Assembly (NCBI GenBank): GCA_900754175.1
Contig: CAAEBS010000007.1
Span: 1 to 15,599, forward strand
DNA: 15,599 nt
From: Clostridia bacterium
GTDB lineage: Bacteria > Bacillota > Clostridia > Oscillospirales > CAG-272
Direction: 5' to 3'
Both the position numbers and the translations under genes were made by a program. Positions 1-5,350 of the stretch are shown one piece after another. Position 1 is the first letter of the stretch. Every line of letters starts with the position of its first letter. A model generated the notes under the pieces. That model made no database searches, was not told where the DNA came from, and was given only the letters and a program-made list of their open reading frames with translations.

Positions 1-529
1 AAGCCTTTCCTGCAAGCGGGATCCATACCCGGATAAAGCGTTCGGTTGCCGCCGGGATGTCGGCGTTTTTTCCTTTTCCCAACTGTTTGCGCATCAGGGA
101 GAAAAACATAGCGGCATAGCTGTCCGCCACATAGCGGAGCGCCTCTTCCCCGGCTTTCTTTCCCTCCGCAGTCTGCCGGAGCCAGGCAATCCAGCCCTCC
201 TCCGTGGCAAAGAGGTAATAGCCCTCCATGCGGTATCCGAAAGACAGATACAGATTCCGCATTGCCGCCGTATTGTCCTCCACCAGCTTTTGCAGGGACA
301 GGATCCCCTCCCGGATATTTCCCTCCCGGCAGGCATTGCAGAAATCCTGGCTTGCCAGCACGAAAAGCTCCTGCACGAGCGCATAGATATCCTCAAAATA
401 ATAATAAAACGTGTTGCGGTTGATCTCACAATCATCCACAATGTCACGCACCGTGATCTTGTCCGGCGATTTCTTGGTGCACATTCTGAAAAAGCTTATT
501 AGAATCGCACGCTTGGTAAACGACGCCAT
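1..529 (-). CDS. TetR/AcrR-family transcriptional regulator (3' end cut by window edge)
   Basis: The minus frame opens at ATG 529-527 and stays open to the window edge, giving about 176 residues without a stop, so the C-terminus lies outside. An in-frame TGA sits 12 nt upstream of the ATG, which fixes the start; GGAG and GGGGTGAG lie just before it. Residues 1-60 are a typical TetR DNA-binding domain: an N-terminal helix, then KITVRDIVDDCEINRNTFYYYF, in which the recognition helix ends in the family's NTFYYYF signature. The rest is helical and probably holds the ligand-binding and dimer domain. The ligand cannot be read from sequence. Such proteins usually repress a neighbouring transporter or enzyme, and that target may lie beyond position 1. 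The AraC-family gene is upstream on the same strand, but a separate promoter is present. Family certain, target unknown. Confidence 0.9.
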   Translation of the reverse strand, partial: MASFTKRAILISFFRMCTKKSPDKITVRDIVDDCEINRNTFYYYFEDIYALVQELFVLASQDFCNACREGNIREGILSLQKLVEDNTAAMRNLYLSFGYRMEGYYLFATEEGWIAWLRQTAEGKKAGEEALRYVADSYAAMFFSLMRKQLGKGKNADIPAATERFIRVWIPLAGKA

Positions 530-614
530 CTCTCCACGCTCTCACCCCACCGGGATGATCTTCCCTTTCCCGCCCTGTCCGAAAACAGGCACGTTTTTCA
601 CACTGTCTGTCAAA

Positions 615-643
615 ATCATACCACAAAAGAAATATTTTTTCAA
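615..643 (-). promoter_or_regulatory. Sigma-A-type promoter for the TetR-family gene
   Basis: On the minus strand, TTGAAA (643-638) and TATGAT (620-615) are separated by 17 bp. Transcription would start near 608, leaving a leader of about 80 nt. The -35 box overlaps the TGA stop codon of the upstream AraC-family gene (642-640). The match is near consensus; no transcript evidence is available. Confidence 0.7.
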
Positions 644-1590
644 GTGGATTCCGGGAAATTCTGCATTTTTCTCCAGTTCAGCCGGTACTGACCGGGCGTG
701 TATCCCTTTGCCCGCCGGAATCGCTCGATAAAATAACTGCTGGTGGCAAAACCGCAAGCCAGAGCGATTTCCACAACCGGCAGATCGGTGGAAAGCAACA
801 GCCGCTCGGCTTCCCGGATCCGCAAGGAATTCAGATAGTCATGAAAATTTTTACCCATTACCGTGCGGAACATACGGGAATAGTGGCTGTAACTCATATT
901 GGCAACCGCCGCCGCTTCACCCTCGGTAACGTCCGCAAAATTCCGGTTGATATATTCCACCGACTGCCGGATCAACCGGAAGTTTTCCTGCGGCACCGCC
1001 TCCTGCTCTCTTTCCCCTACCCCATCCTCCGGCGTGTCATACCGGATCATCCAGAGAAAAATTTTCAGAATCAGGCTTTTCAGCGCAATCTCATATCCGA
1101 ATTTTCTGCCCTCCGACTCCTTTACCATATCGGCAAACGCCTGCGGAATCTCCGTGTTCTCCAGATCCTCCCGCCGGAAATGCCGGTAAAGGGTCAGCCG
1201 GTCCTGCAAAAACGGGATCACGTACCGGATGTCGTAGGCGGAATTCTCCGAAAAATAAATGACCTCCGGCACCACCTTGATACAAATATAGCGGTTAAAC
1301 GGCAACATATGAAAAAAATCGTGCGTGACGTTGGAATTGATCACCACCATGTCCCCCGTCCGCATACAGACCCGCTCGCCGGCAACCCACACCATCGTTT
1401 CGCACGGCTCCAGGGCAAACAAAAATTCAATATAGTCGTGGTAATGCGGGATATGATGCAATACGTTCCGTGTCTGTTTGAAATGGAGATTCAGACACTC
1501 AATCGGAAGCTCAGTCCCGTCCGCAAGCGTTTTTTTCTTTTCCGCAAAGGCGTTTGCCACTTCTCCCCTGCGCTCTCCCGCTCCGCTCAT
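640..1590 (-). CDS. AraC-family transcriptional regulator with N-terminal cupin domain
   Basis: This is a 316-residue DNA-binding regulator. Residues about 40-110 form a cupin-like sensor, with the HYHDYIEF segment at 49-56 typical of AraC-type effector domains. Residues about 210-308 are the paired helix-turn-helix AraC domain; the second helix pair ends in the family signature FATSSYFIERFRRAKGYTPG (positions 281-300). The start at 1590 is chosen because AGGAGG lies 8 nt upstream. A longer frame from 1671 has no such site and would begin close to the predicted transcription start. The gene is divergent from the ThuA-domain gene across 177 bp, so that gene is its likely target, along with its own promoter. 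The domain type suggests sensing of a sugar or other small carbon compound, but the ligand is not identifiable. Confidence 0.93.
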   Translation of the reverse strand: MSGAGERRGEVANAFAEKKKTLADGTELPIECLNLHFKQTRNVLHHIPHYHDYIEFLFALEPCETMVWVAGERVCMRTGDMVVINSNVTHDFFHMLPFNRYICIKVVPEVIYFSENSAYDIRYVIPFLQDRLTLYRHFRREDLENTEIPQAFADMVKESEGRKFGYEIALKSLILKIFLWMIRYDTPEDGVGEREQEAVPQENFRLIRQSVEYINRNFADVTEGEAAAVANMSYSHYSRMFRTVMGKNFHDYLNSLRIREAERLLLSTDLPVVEIALACGFATSSYFIERFRRAKGYTPGQYRLNWRKMQNFPEST

Positions 1591-1598
1591 CCCGTTTT

Positions 1599-1604
1599 CC
1601 TCCT
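1599..1604 (-). promoter_or_regulatory. Ribosome-binding site that decides the AraC-family start
   Basis: A perfect AGGAGG on the minus strand lies 8 nt before ATG 1590. It rules in favour of the 316-residue product over the in-frame ATG at 1671, which has no comparable site. Confidence 0.85.
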
Positions 1605-1675
1605 GTCCGCTATAAAATTCACAATCGTCATTCCACTTTGAAAAAAGCAAAAAAACGATATTATCGGTCAAATAA

Positions 1676-1704
1676 ATTATAGCATAAATTCTGCGGATGT
1701 TCTA
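1676..1704 (-). promoter_or_regulatory. Candidate promoter of the AraC-family gene
   Basis: A perfect TATAAT lies on the minus strand at 1681-1676. The hexamer 17 bp upstream (TAGAAC) is a poor -35. Transcription would start near 1669, giving an 80-nt leader. A palindrome CGATATTATCG (1656-1666) lies just downstream and could be an operator. The weak -35 fits a regulated promoter. Confidence 0.45.
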
Positions 1705-1708
1705 TAAT
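1680..1708 (+). promoter_or_regulatory. Candidate promoter of the ThuA-domain gene
   Basis: A perfect TATAAT lies at 1703-1708 with no good -35 at 17 bp (TAGCAT, 1680-1685), as expected if an activator is needed. The -35 region coincides with the -10 box of the opposing AraC-gene promoter. Two direct copies of TTACAAT (1711-1717 and 1722-1728), 11 bp apart, lie at the predicted start site. Confidence 0.45.
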
Positions 1709-1767
1709 GATTACAATAAATTTACAATTATTTTTTAAAAATAAAAAACAGGAAAGTGAGATTGCAT

Positions 1768-2511
1768 ATGAAAACTCTGAACGTTGTAGTCTGGAACGAG
1801 TTCCGCCACGAAAAGACCAAGGACTCGGTAAAAGCAATTTATCCCGACGGTCTGCACGCCGTAATCAAAAGTTTTCTTGACGAAAACGAGGATATGAAGG
1901 TGTCGCTTGCCGCTCTCGACGATCCCGACCAGGGTCTGCCGGATGAGGTGCTGGAAAACACCGATGTCCTGATCTGGTGGGGACACATGGCGCACGGTGA
2001 AGTAAGCGACGAGCTGGTAAAAAAGATCCAGAGCCGTGTATACCTCGGAAAAATGGGCTTTGTCGCCCTCCATTCCGCACACCACTCCAAGCCTTTCCGT
2101 GCCATCGTCGGCACCAACGGCAACCTCTCCTGGGGCAGGAACCAGAAAGAGATCATCTGGAACCTGATGCCCTCCCACGAAATTGCGGCAGGTATCCCCG
2201 ATCACTTCCTGCTGGAATCCGAGGAGCTTTACAGCGAGCCTTTCTACATCCCTCAGCCTGACGCCCTGGTATTCGGCGCATGGTATGAGGACGGACACAT
2301 CATGCGTGCCGGCGCCTGCTTCCACAGAGGTGCGGGCAAGGTATTCTACTTCCAGCCCGGACACGAGACCTGCCGTTCTTTCTTCAATCCCTACGTCAGA
2401 CGCATCATCACCAACGCCGTTCGCTGGGCTGCTCCCAATGAAATCGCCTACACGATCGAAGCAGGTTGCCCGCACATCCAGACCAAAACCATCGACGAAT
2501 TCAATGCGTAA
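1768..2511 (+). CDS. ThuA-domain (trehalose-utilisation-like) protein
   Basis: The 247-residue protein spans a ThuA fold, a class-I glutamine-amidotransferase-like domain. Family hallmarks visible are LIWWGHMAH (68-76), a loop with ALHSAHHSKPF (100-110), and GKVFYFQPGHET (190-201) near the end. ThuA proteins were named from a rhizobial trehalose and maltitol uptake locus and are often linked to sugar metabolism, possibly 3-keto-sugar conversion; the reaction here is unproven. No signal peptide is seen, so it is probably cytosolic. The start at ATG 1768 follows AGGAAAG at a suitable distance; an in-frame GTG at 1756 would overlap that site and is rejected. It is divergent from an AraC-family regulator, which probably controls it. 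A strong hairpin terminator follows at 2611. Confidence 0.9.
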   Translation: MKTLNVVVWNEFRHEKTKDSVKAIYPDGLHAVIKSFLDENEDMKVSLAALDDPDQGLPDEVLENTDVLIWWGHMAHGEVSDELVKKIQSRVYLGKMGFVALHSAHHSKPFRAIVGTNGNLSWGRNQKEIIWNLMPSHEIAAGIPDHFLLESEELYSEPFYIPQPDALVFGAWYEDGHIMRAGACFHRGAGKVFYFQPGHETCRSFFNPYVRRIITNAVRWAAPNEIAYTIEAGCPHIQTKTIDEFNA

Positions 2512-2581
2512 AATTTTTTGACGGTTTTCTGTATGTTTTGCACATATTTTGTGAAACATTGTGAAAATTCATCAAACACCA

Positions 2582-2610
2582 TTTACAAACCAAAGAAAAT
2601 ATGATATACT
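2582..2610 (+). promoter_or_regulatory. Sigma-A-type promoter of hpf
   Basis: TTTACA (2582-2587) and TATACT (2605-2610) are separated by 17 bp. The start site is predicted at about 2617-2618, inside the left arm of the terminator-like hairpin 2611-2640. Two direct repeats TTGTGAAA (2549-2556, 2559-2566), 10 bp apart and so on the same helix face, lie just upstream and could bind a regulator. Confidence 0.75.
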
Positions 2611-2645
2611 ATAGCCGAGGAAGAAAAATTCCTCGGCTATCTTTT
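2611..2645 (+). terminator. Intrinsic terminator of the ThuA-domain gene, nested in the hpf leader
   Basis: A perfect 12-bp stem (2611-2622 with 2629-2640, loop GAAAAA) is followed by CTTTTT. RNA read through from the ThuA-domain gene would contain the whole stem and should terminate. RNA started at the hpf promoter begins about six bases into the stem and keeps only GAGGAA/UUCCUC, no longer next to the U run, so it should escape. Confidence 0.75.
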
Positions 2646-2662
2646 TCAAGGAGGATTCAAAA

Positions 2663-3190
2663 ATGAAGGTCAACATCATCGGACGGCAAATGAACGTATG
2701 GGACGAAATGAAGCGCACCATTGAGGAAAAGCTTTCCAAACTGGATAAGTATTTCAACGACGAGTGCACGGCAACCGTGGTCTTGAGCTGCAAGCGCAGC
2801 GGAAAATGTATGGAGATCACTATCAATGCGGCAGGTACCCTGTTCCGTAGCGAAGTGGAAGACGAAACTTTCCGGAATGCGCTGGATTATGCCCTGTATG
2901 CCATTGAGCGGCAGATCCGGAAAAATAAAACCCGTCTGGAGCGCCGCCTGCGCACGGGGGCATTTGACCAGGGAATCCTGGAAACGGGAGAAGATATTGA
3001 AGAAGAGCAGGAATTCATCATCCGCCGCAAGTCCTTCCCCATCAAGCCGATGTCGGTAGAGGAAGCCATTATGCAGATGAACCTGCTGGAGCACGAATTT
3101 TTCGTATTCCGGGACGACCGCACCGATGAGATCAACGTGGTCTACAAGCGGAAAGCGGGCGACTACGGTCTTATCAGCGCCACCGAATAA
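2663..3190 (+). CDS. hpf: Long-form ribosome hibernation-promoting factor
   Basis: The 175-residue protein matches the long HPF family. The N-terminal S30AE domain (about 1-97) starts with MKVNIIGRQMNVWDEMKRTI and binds in the decoding region of the 30S subunit. An acidic linker (about 108-118, with EDIEEEQ) follows. The C-terminal domain (about 119-172, with SFPIKPMSVEEAIMQMNLL) dimerises to join two 70S ribosomes into a silent 100S particle. Long HPF does the work of RMF plus short HPF in Firmicutes. AAGGAGG lies 7 nt before the ATG. The gene is monocistronic, with its own promoter at 2582 and terminator at 3198. Family members respond to stationary phase or stress; the upstream direct repeats could contribute, but no regulator is identifiable. 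Confidence 0.97.
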   Translation: MKVNIIGRQMNVWDEMKRTIEEKLSKLDKYFNDECTATVVLSCKRSGKCMEITINAAGTLFRSEVEDETFRNALDYALYAIERQIRKNKTRLERRLRTGAFDQGILETGEDIEEEQEFIIRRKSFPIKPMSVEEAIMQMNLLEHEFFVFRDDRTDEINVVYKRKAGDYGLISATE

Positions 3191-3197
3191 ATTTTTT

Positions 3198-3234
3198 GCC
3201 GGGGCAGCGTTTTCGGACGTTGCCCCGGCTTTTG
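3198..3234 (+). terminator. Intrinsic terminator of hpf
   Basis: A 12-bp GC-rich stem (3198-3209 with 3218-3229, one G-U pair, 8-nt loop) is followed by a T-rich run and begins 7 nt after the hpf stop codon. Confidence 0.9.
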
Positions 3235-3259
3235 TATTCCGGAAAATTTTCCGCAGGCG

Positions 3260-3288
3260 TTGACTTTTTGTCCGGAATGTTTTATAAT
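3260..3288 (+). promoter_or_regulatory. Sigma-A-type promoter of the flavodoxin-domain gene
   Basis: TTGACT (3260-3265) and a perfect TATAAT (3283-3288) are separated by 17 bp. The start site near 3295 leaves a leader of about 22 nt that carries CGGAGG before the ATG. Confidence 0.85.
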
Positions 3289-3316
3289 AAAAGAAACCGA
3301 AAATTCCGGAGGTCTT

Positions 3317-3844
3317 ATGAAAGTTCTCATTCTTTATGCCACACGCAACGGTGTCACCGGACAATGTGCGCAGATGCTGAAAAAAAAGCTGGATGCCTTT
3401 TCCGAAGTCACCCTTTGCGATATCCATAAGGAAACGCCGCCCTCCCCGGAAAGCTTTGACGTGGCGGTGCTCGGCGGCTCTGTCCGGATGGGACACCTTG
3501 CAAAGGCGCTCCGGCAATATCTGAAACAGCATAAGGAAGCGCTGTCGGGGATGCCCGCCGCTTTCTGGTTTTGCTGCGGCTTTCCCGAAAACATGGAGGA
3601 CTATATCGAGACCCAGCTCCCGAGGGGGATCCGCTTTTCCCTGGGAATCCACTGCTTTGGCGGCGAGCTGAAGCCGGAAAAGCTTCACGGCATGGATAAA
3701 TTTGTCATCAAAGCCGTGCGAAGCTCTATCCGCACCCGGGATTTTGAAGCCTCCGAAATGGATCAGTTCACTCTGCCCGAAATCACACCGGAAAATATCG
3801 ACCGTCTTGCCGACGCTATCCGGCATCTCAAAGGTACTCTCTGA
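3317..3844 (+). CDS. Flavodoxin-domain protein, HemG (protoporphyrinogen dehydrogenase)-like
   Basis: This 175-residue cytosolic protein has a flavodoxin fold. The FMN phosphate loop is at the N-terminus (LILYATRNGVTGQ, residues 4-16), and the second flavin-contacting segment is VLGGSVRMGHL (51-61). The tail GGELKPEKLHGMDKFVIK follows the layout of E. coli HemG, a menaquinone-dependent protoporphyrinogen dehydrogenase. Many anaerobes carry such proteins without a haem pathway, so electron transfer to another partner is equally plausible; no haem genes are nearby. The start at 3317 is set by CGGAGG 5 nt upstream; a longer frame from 3260 would begin inside the -35 box and is rejected. No terminator follows, so some transcripts may run into tRNA-Lys. 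Confidence 0.85.
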   Translation: MKVLILYATRNGVTGQCAQMLKKKLDAFSEVTLCDIHKETPPSPESFDVAVLGGSVRMGHLAKALRQYLKQHKEALSGMPAAFWFCCGFPENMEDYIETQLPRGIRFSLGIHCFGGELKPEKLHGMDKFVIKAVRSSIRTRDFEASEMDQFTLPEITPENIDRLADAIRHLKGTL

Positions 3845-3907
3845 AAATTGTACATTTTACCAGAATAAAAGAATCAAATTTGGTTTAAAATCACAATAAC
3901 AAAACAA

Positions 3908-3936
3908 TTGACAAAATCTGATTTCTATGGTATTAT
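3908..3936 (+). promoter_or_regulatory. Promoter of tRNA-Lys
   Basis: A perfect TTGACA (3908-3913) and TATTAT (3931-3936) have a 17-bp spacer. The predicted start near 3943 gives a leader of about ten nucleotides before the mature tRNA 5' end, as usual for stable RNA genes. Confidence 0.8.
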
Positions 3937-3953
3937 ATATGGGTAGCGCAAAT

Positions 3954-4029
3954 GACCCACTAGCTCAGATGGTAGAGCACTTGACTTTTAATCAAGGGGT
4001 CCGGAGTTCGAGTCTCCGGTGGGTCACCA
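3954..4029 (+). tRNA. tRNA-Lys (anticodon UUU), CCA encoded
   Basis: A complete 76-nt cloverleaf can be drawn. The acceptor stem is GACCCAC with GTGGGTC; the D stem is GCTC/GAGC; the anticodon stem CTTGA/TCAAG holds loop CTTTTAA with anticodon TTT at 3987-3989; the variable loop has 5 nt; and the T stem CGGAG/CTCCG has loop TTCGAGT. The discriminator is A and CCA is encoded at 4027-4029. All stems are perfect. It has its own promoter and is followed by a structured trailer. Confidence 0.98.
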
Positions 4030-4127
4030 GCAGGCAGTGCCTGCACCCAGTCTTAAATGAGGTGCAGTGCGGTGCCAAACTTCATACCACGAGGGCGAGA
4101 TTTAGATTTAAATCTGGATGCCTCACT
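4030..4127 (+). ncRNA. Structured trailer of the tRNA-Lys transcript, possible small RNA
   Basis: About 100 nt between the tRNA CCA end and a terminator hold no gene but can form defined stems. GCAGGC/GCCTGC (4030-4035 with 4039-4044) overlaps and excludes CTGCACC/GGTGCAG (4041-4047 with 4061-4067). A later hairpin pairs AGATTT with AAATCT (4098-4103 with 4110-4115), closed by GAGG/CCTC (4091-4094 with 4121-4124). GCAGTGC occurs twice (4034, 4064). RNase processing of the tRNA would release this RNA with its terminator. Whether it has a function is unknown. Confidence 0.3.
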
Positions 4128-4159
4128 AAAAATTCCCGGAAAAAATTCCGGGAATTTTT
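4128..4159 (+). terminator. Intrinsic terminator of the tRNA-Lys unit
   Basis: A perfect 14-bp stem (4128-4141 with 4146-4159, loop AAAA) has an A run at its base and a T run at its end, so it could act on both strands. It closes the tRNA-Lys transcript. Confidence 0.85.
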
Positions 4160-4200
4160 ACGTTTCACGATTCATGAAAAAGAGAATTTGCAAAAAACTA

Positions 4201-4229
4201 TTGACAAATTCCCCACAACGGAGTATAAT
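4201..4229 (+). promoter_or_regulatory. Consensus promoter of a short antisense-type RNA
   Basis: TTGACA (4201-4206) and TATAAT (4224-4229) with a 17-bp spacer form a full consensus, the strongest promoter in the window. No protein gene follows on this strand, so its product is probably the short RNA 4236-4320. Confidence 0.85.
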
Positions 4230-4235
4230 GAGAAT

Positions 4236-4320
4236 ACGAAGGAGTTACCCTTGACGGTTGCTCCCCTGTTGGTTATTGAAATAACCGCCTTATTGGAAGC
4301 TGAGGCGGTTATTTCTTTTT
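4236..4320 (+). ncRNA. Small two-stem RNA, putative type I antitoxin RNA (relic locus)
   Basis: The RNA predicted from the consensus promoter runs about 85 nt to a terminator. Stem 1 is imperfect: GGAG..ACC pairs with GGT..CTCC (4241-4249 with 4256-4264, loop CTTGAC). Stem 2 is a perfect 12-bp terminator hairpin (4278-4289 with 4304-4315) ending in a T run. Its right arm contains, on the opposite strand, the stop codon of the toxin-like reading frame, so the RNA overlaps the 3' end of that frame, the geometry of TxpA/RatA and Fst-type loci. A competing hairpin GGTTAT/ATAACC (4271-4276 with 4281-4286) shares the left arm of stem 2. Promoter and stems are seen directly; the antitoxin role is inferred. 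Confidence 0.55.
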
Positions 4321-4386
4321 ATCGGAATGATTTATAATGCAGTCTATAACAGCCACGATAAGTGTGCCGAAAAGAAGAATTTTTAC
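4309..4386 (-). pseudogene. Truncated small hydrophobic (holin-like/TxpA-type) toxin remnant
   Basis: On the minus strand the frame ending at TAA 4311-4309 reads LLFGTLIVAVIDCIINHSDKKK. This is a hydrophobic helix, then a short polar lysine-rich tail, with the stop codon inside a terminator stem, matching the C-terminal half of small holin-like type I toxins (usually about 30-40 residues). No ATG, GTG or TTG with a ribosome site exists where the N-terminus should be. That place is taken by the whiA terminator hairpin (4387-4418). I therefore call it a relic. The assignment rests on composition and layout, not on an alignment. Confidence 0.45.
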
Positions 4387-4419
4387 AAAAAGCAGACAGC
4401 TACGGCTGTCTGCTTTTTT
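4387..4419. terminator. Bidirectional terminator between whiA and the small-RNA locus
   Basis: A perfect 14-bp stem (4387-4400 with 4405-4418) is flanked by A and T runs on both sides, so it can stop transcription from either direction. On the plus strand the loop is C(UACG)G, a UNCG-type stable tetraloop. The whiA stop codon (4420-4418) overlaps its edge. Confidence 0.9.
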
Positions 4420-5314
4420 ATCCTTCCGCTTCCTCTGCCGCACGCAGGATCCGGGACAGGCGCTGATTCAGCCCGGACTTGGTGATCGGCGGATTATGAA
4501 GCGCCGCAAGCTCGGACAAAGACGCCGAGTCGTTTTCCAGCCGCAGGCGTGCCGTTTCTCTCAGCTCCTCCGGCAAAAGATCCAGCTTGCCCGCCCGCAT
4601 CAGGGCTTCCACCGCTGCGATCTGCCGCTGTGACGCCCCTACCGACCGGGATATGTTCCGTGCCACGCAGTTGGTTGCCCGGTTCTCCTGATTCCGGATG
4701 TCCCGCTCAATGCAGATGTTTGCAAAATCAAAACTGGATTTGACCGCTCCGATAAAATACAGCAGATCGGAAATCGTACCGTTGCTTTTATAATACAGCC
4801 CGCACCGACCGCCACGGTTGCTCTGCCCCGGCGCCCCGAAAACCGGCGTCAGAAAGACTTTCAGCCGCTCCGCACCAGCGGGATCCGACAGGACGAATTC
4901 CAGATGATAGCCCTTGTGCGGGTCGTTGACGGTGGCAGTGCTCAGAAACACGCCACGCAAAAATTCCGGACGGCAGTTTCCGCACCGGAAATCCAGTGCT
5001 TCCCAGATCGGCACCTCAATCTCCCGCTCCATGCGCTCCAGCGCCCGGAGAAGCCCCGGACACGCACAGCGCACCCGCCAGAAGGTGCGACCGGCACGGA
5101 CGAAACGGGCAATTTCTGCCTCGGCGCCGAACCGGGTACGCAACAGCTCGCCCGCAAGCGTCGCCACGCCCTCACACCGGAAATCCGCCGAGAGAATTTC
5201 TTCCTCCCCCCGGCTCCGGTTCAGAAACAAGCCGCACAGCAACGCCTTGCGGCAACAGTTTTTTTCGGTCGGAAGCTGTACCAGCTCCCCGCAAACCTCT
5301 TCCGTAAACGACAT
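4418..5314 (-). CDS. whiA: WhiA, DNA-binding protein (cell division / sporulation regulator family)
   Basis: The 298-residue protein has the WhiA layout. The N-terminal part begins MSFTEEVCGEL with a CCRKALLCGLFL segment (20-31). A degenerate LAGLIDADG homing-endonuclease-like domain lies at about 118-205, with DPHKGYHLEF at 131-140. A central conserved NRATNCVARNISRSV stretch (211-225) and a C-terminal helix-turn-helix (about 253-292) complete it. WhiA controls sporulation septation in Streptomyces; in Bacillus it affects division and chromosome segregation. AGGGAGAG precedes the ATG. It is the last gene of the HAD-murB-whiA run, 36 nt after murB, and its stop codon overlaps a bidirectional terminator. 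The usual neighbour rapZ is missing here. Confidence 0.96.
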   Translation of the reverse strand: MSFTEEVCGELVQLPTEKNCCRKALLCGLFLNRSRGEEEILSADFRCEGVATLAGELLRTRFGAEAEIARFVRAGRTFWRVRCACPGLLRALERMEREIEVPIWEALDFRCGNCRPEFLRGVFLSTATVNDPHKGYHLEFVLSDPAGAERLKVFLTPVFGAPGQSNRGGRCGLYYKSNGTISDLLYFIGAVKSSFDFANICIERDIRNQENRATNCVARNISRSVGASQRQIAAVEALMRAGKLDLLPEELRETARLRLENDSASLSELAALHNPPITKSGLNQRLSRILRAAEEAEG

Positions 5315-5350
5315 GATCTCTCCCTTTTCCTTTTTACGCTGACAGACCGG

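Noticed and set aside
574..589. Short CCTGT/ACAGG hairpin in the TetR-gene leader
   Set aside because: The stem is only 5 bp and no T run follows in the direction of the gene; not supported as a terminator or riboswitch.
1735..2559. 274-codon minus-strand frame opposite the ThuA-domain gene
   Set aside because: The plus strand carries a clear ThuA family protein with a ribosome site; the minus frame has no family features.
4085..4125. Possible second tRNA-like fold after tRNA-Lys
   Set aside because: The palindrome AGATTTAAATCT and the GAGG/CCTC stem do not make a cloverleaf: no T-loop TTCRA sequence and no D arm.
3927..4337. Open 136-codon frame on the plus strand across tRNA-Lys
   Set aside because: It reads through the tRNA and its terminator; tRNA-derived peptides like this are a known misannotation. 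No ribosome site fits its start.
4251..4337. 28-codon TTG-started frame preceded by AAGGAG
   Set aside because: AAGGAG lies in the base-paired arm of stem 1, the peptide is not recognisable, and the frame crosses a terminator hairpin. The RNA explanation accounts for these bases better, so it is mentioned only in the attenuator finding.
3900..4420. tRNA-Lys as an integration site for a mobile element
   Set aside because: No integrase, no repeated copy of the tRNA 3' end and no phage or plasmid genes in the window; the tRNA is followed by its own terminator and housekeeping genes.
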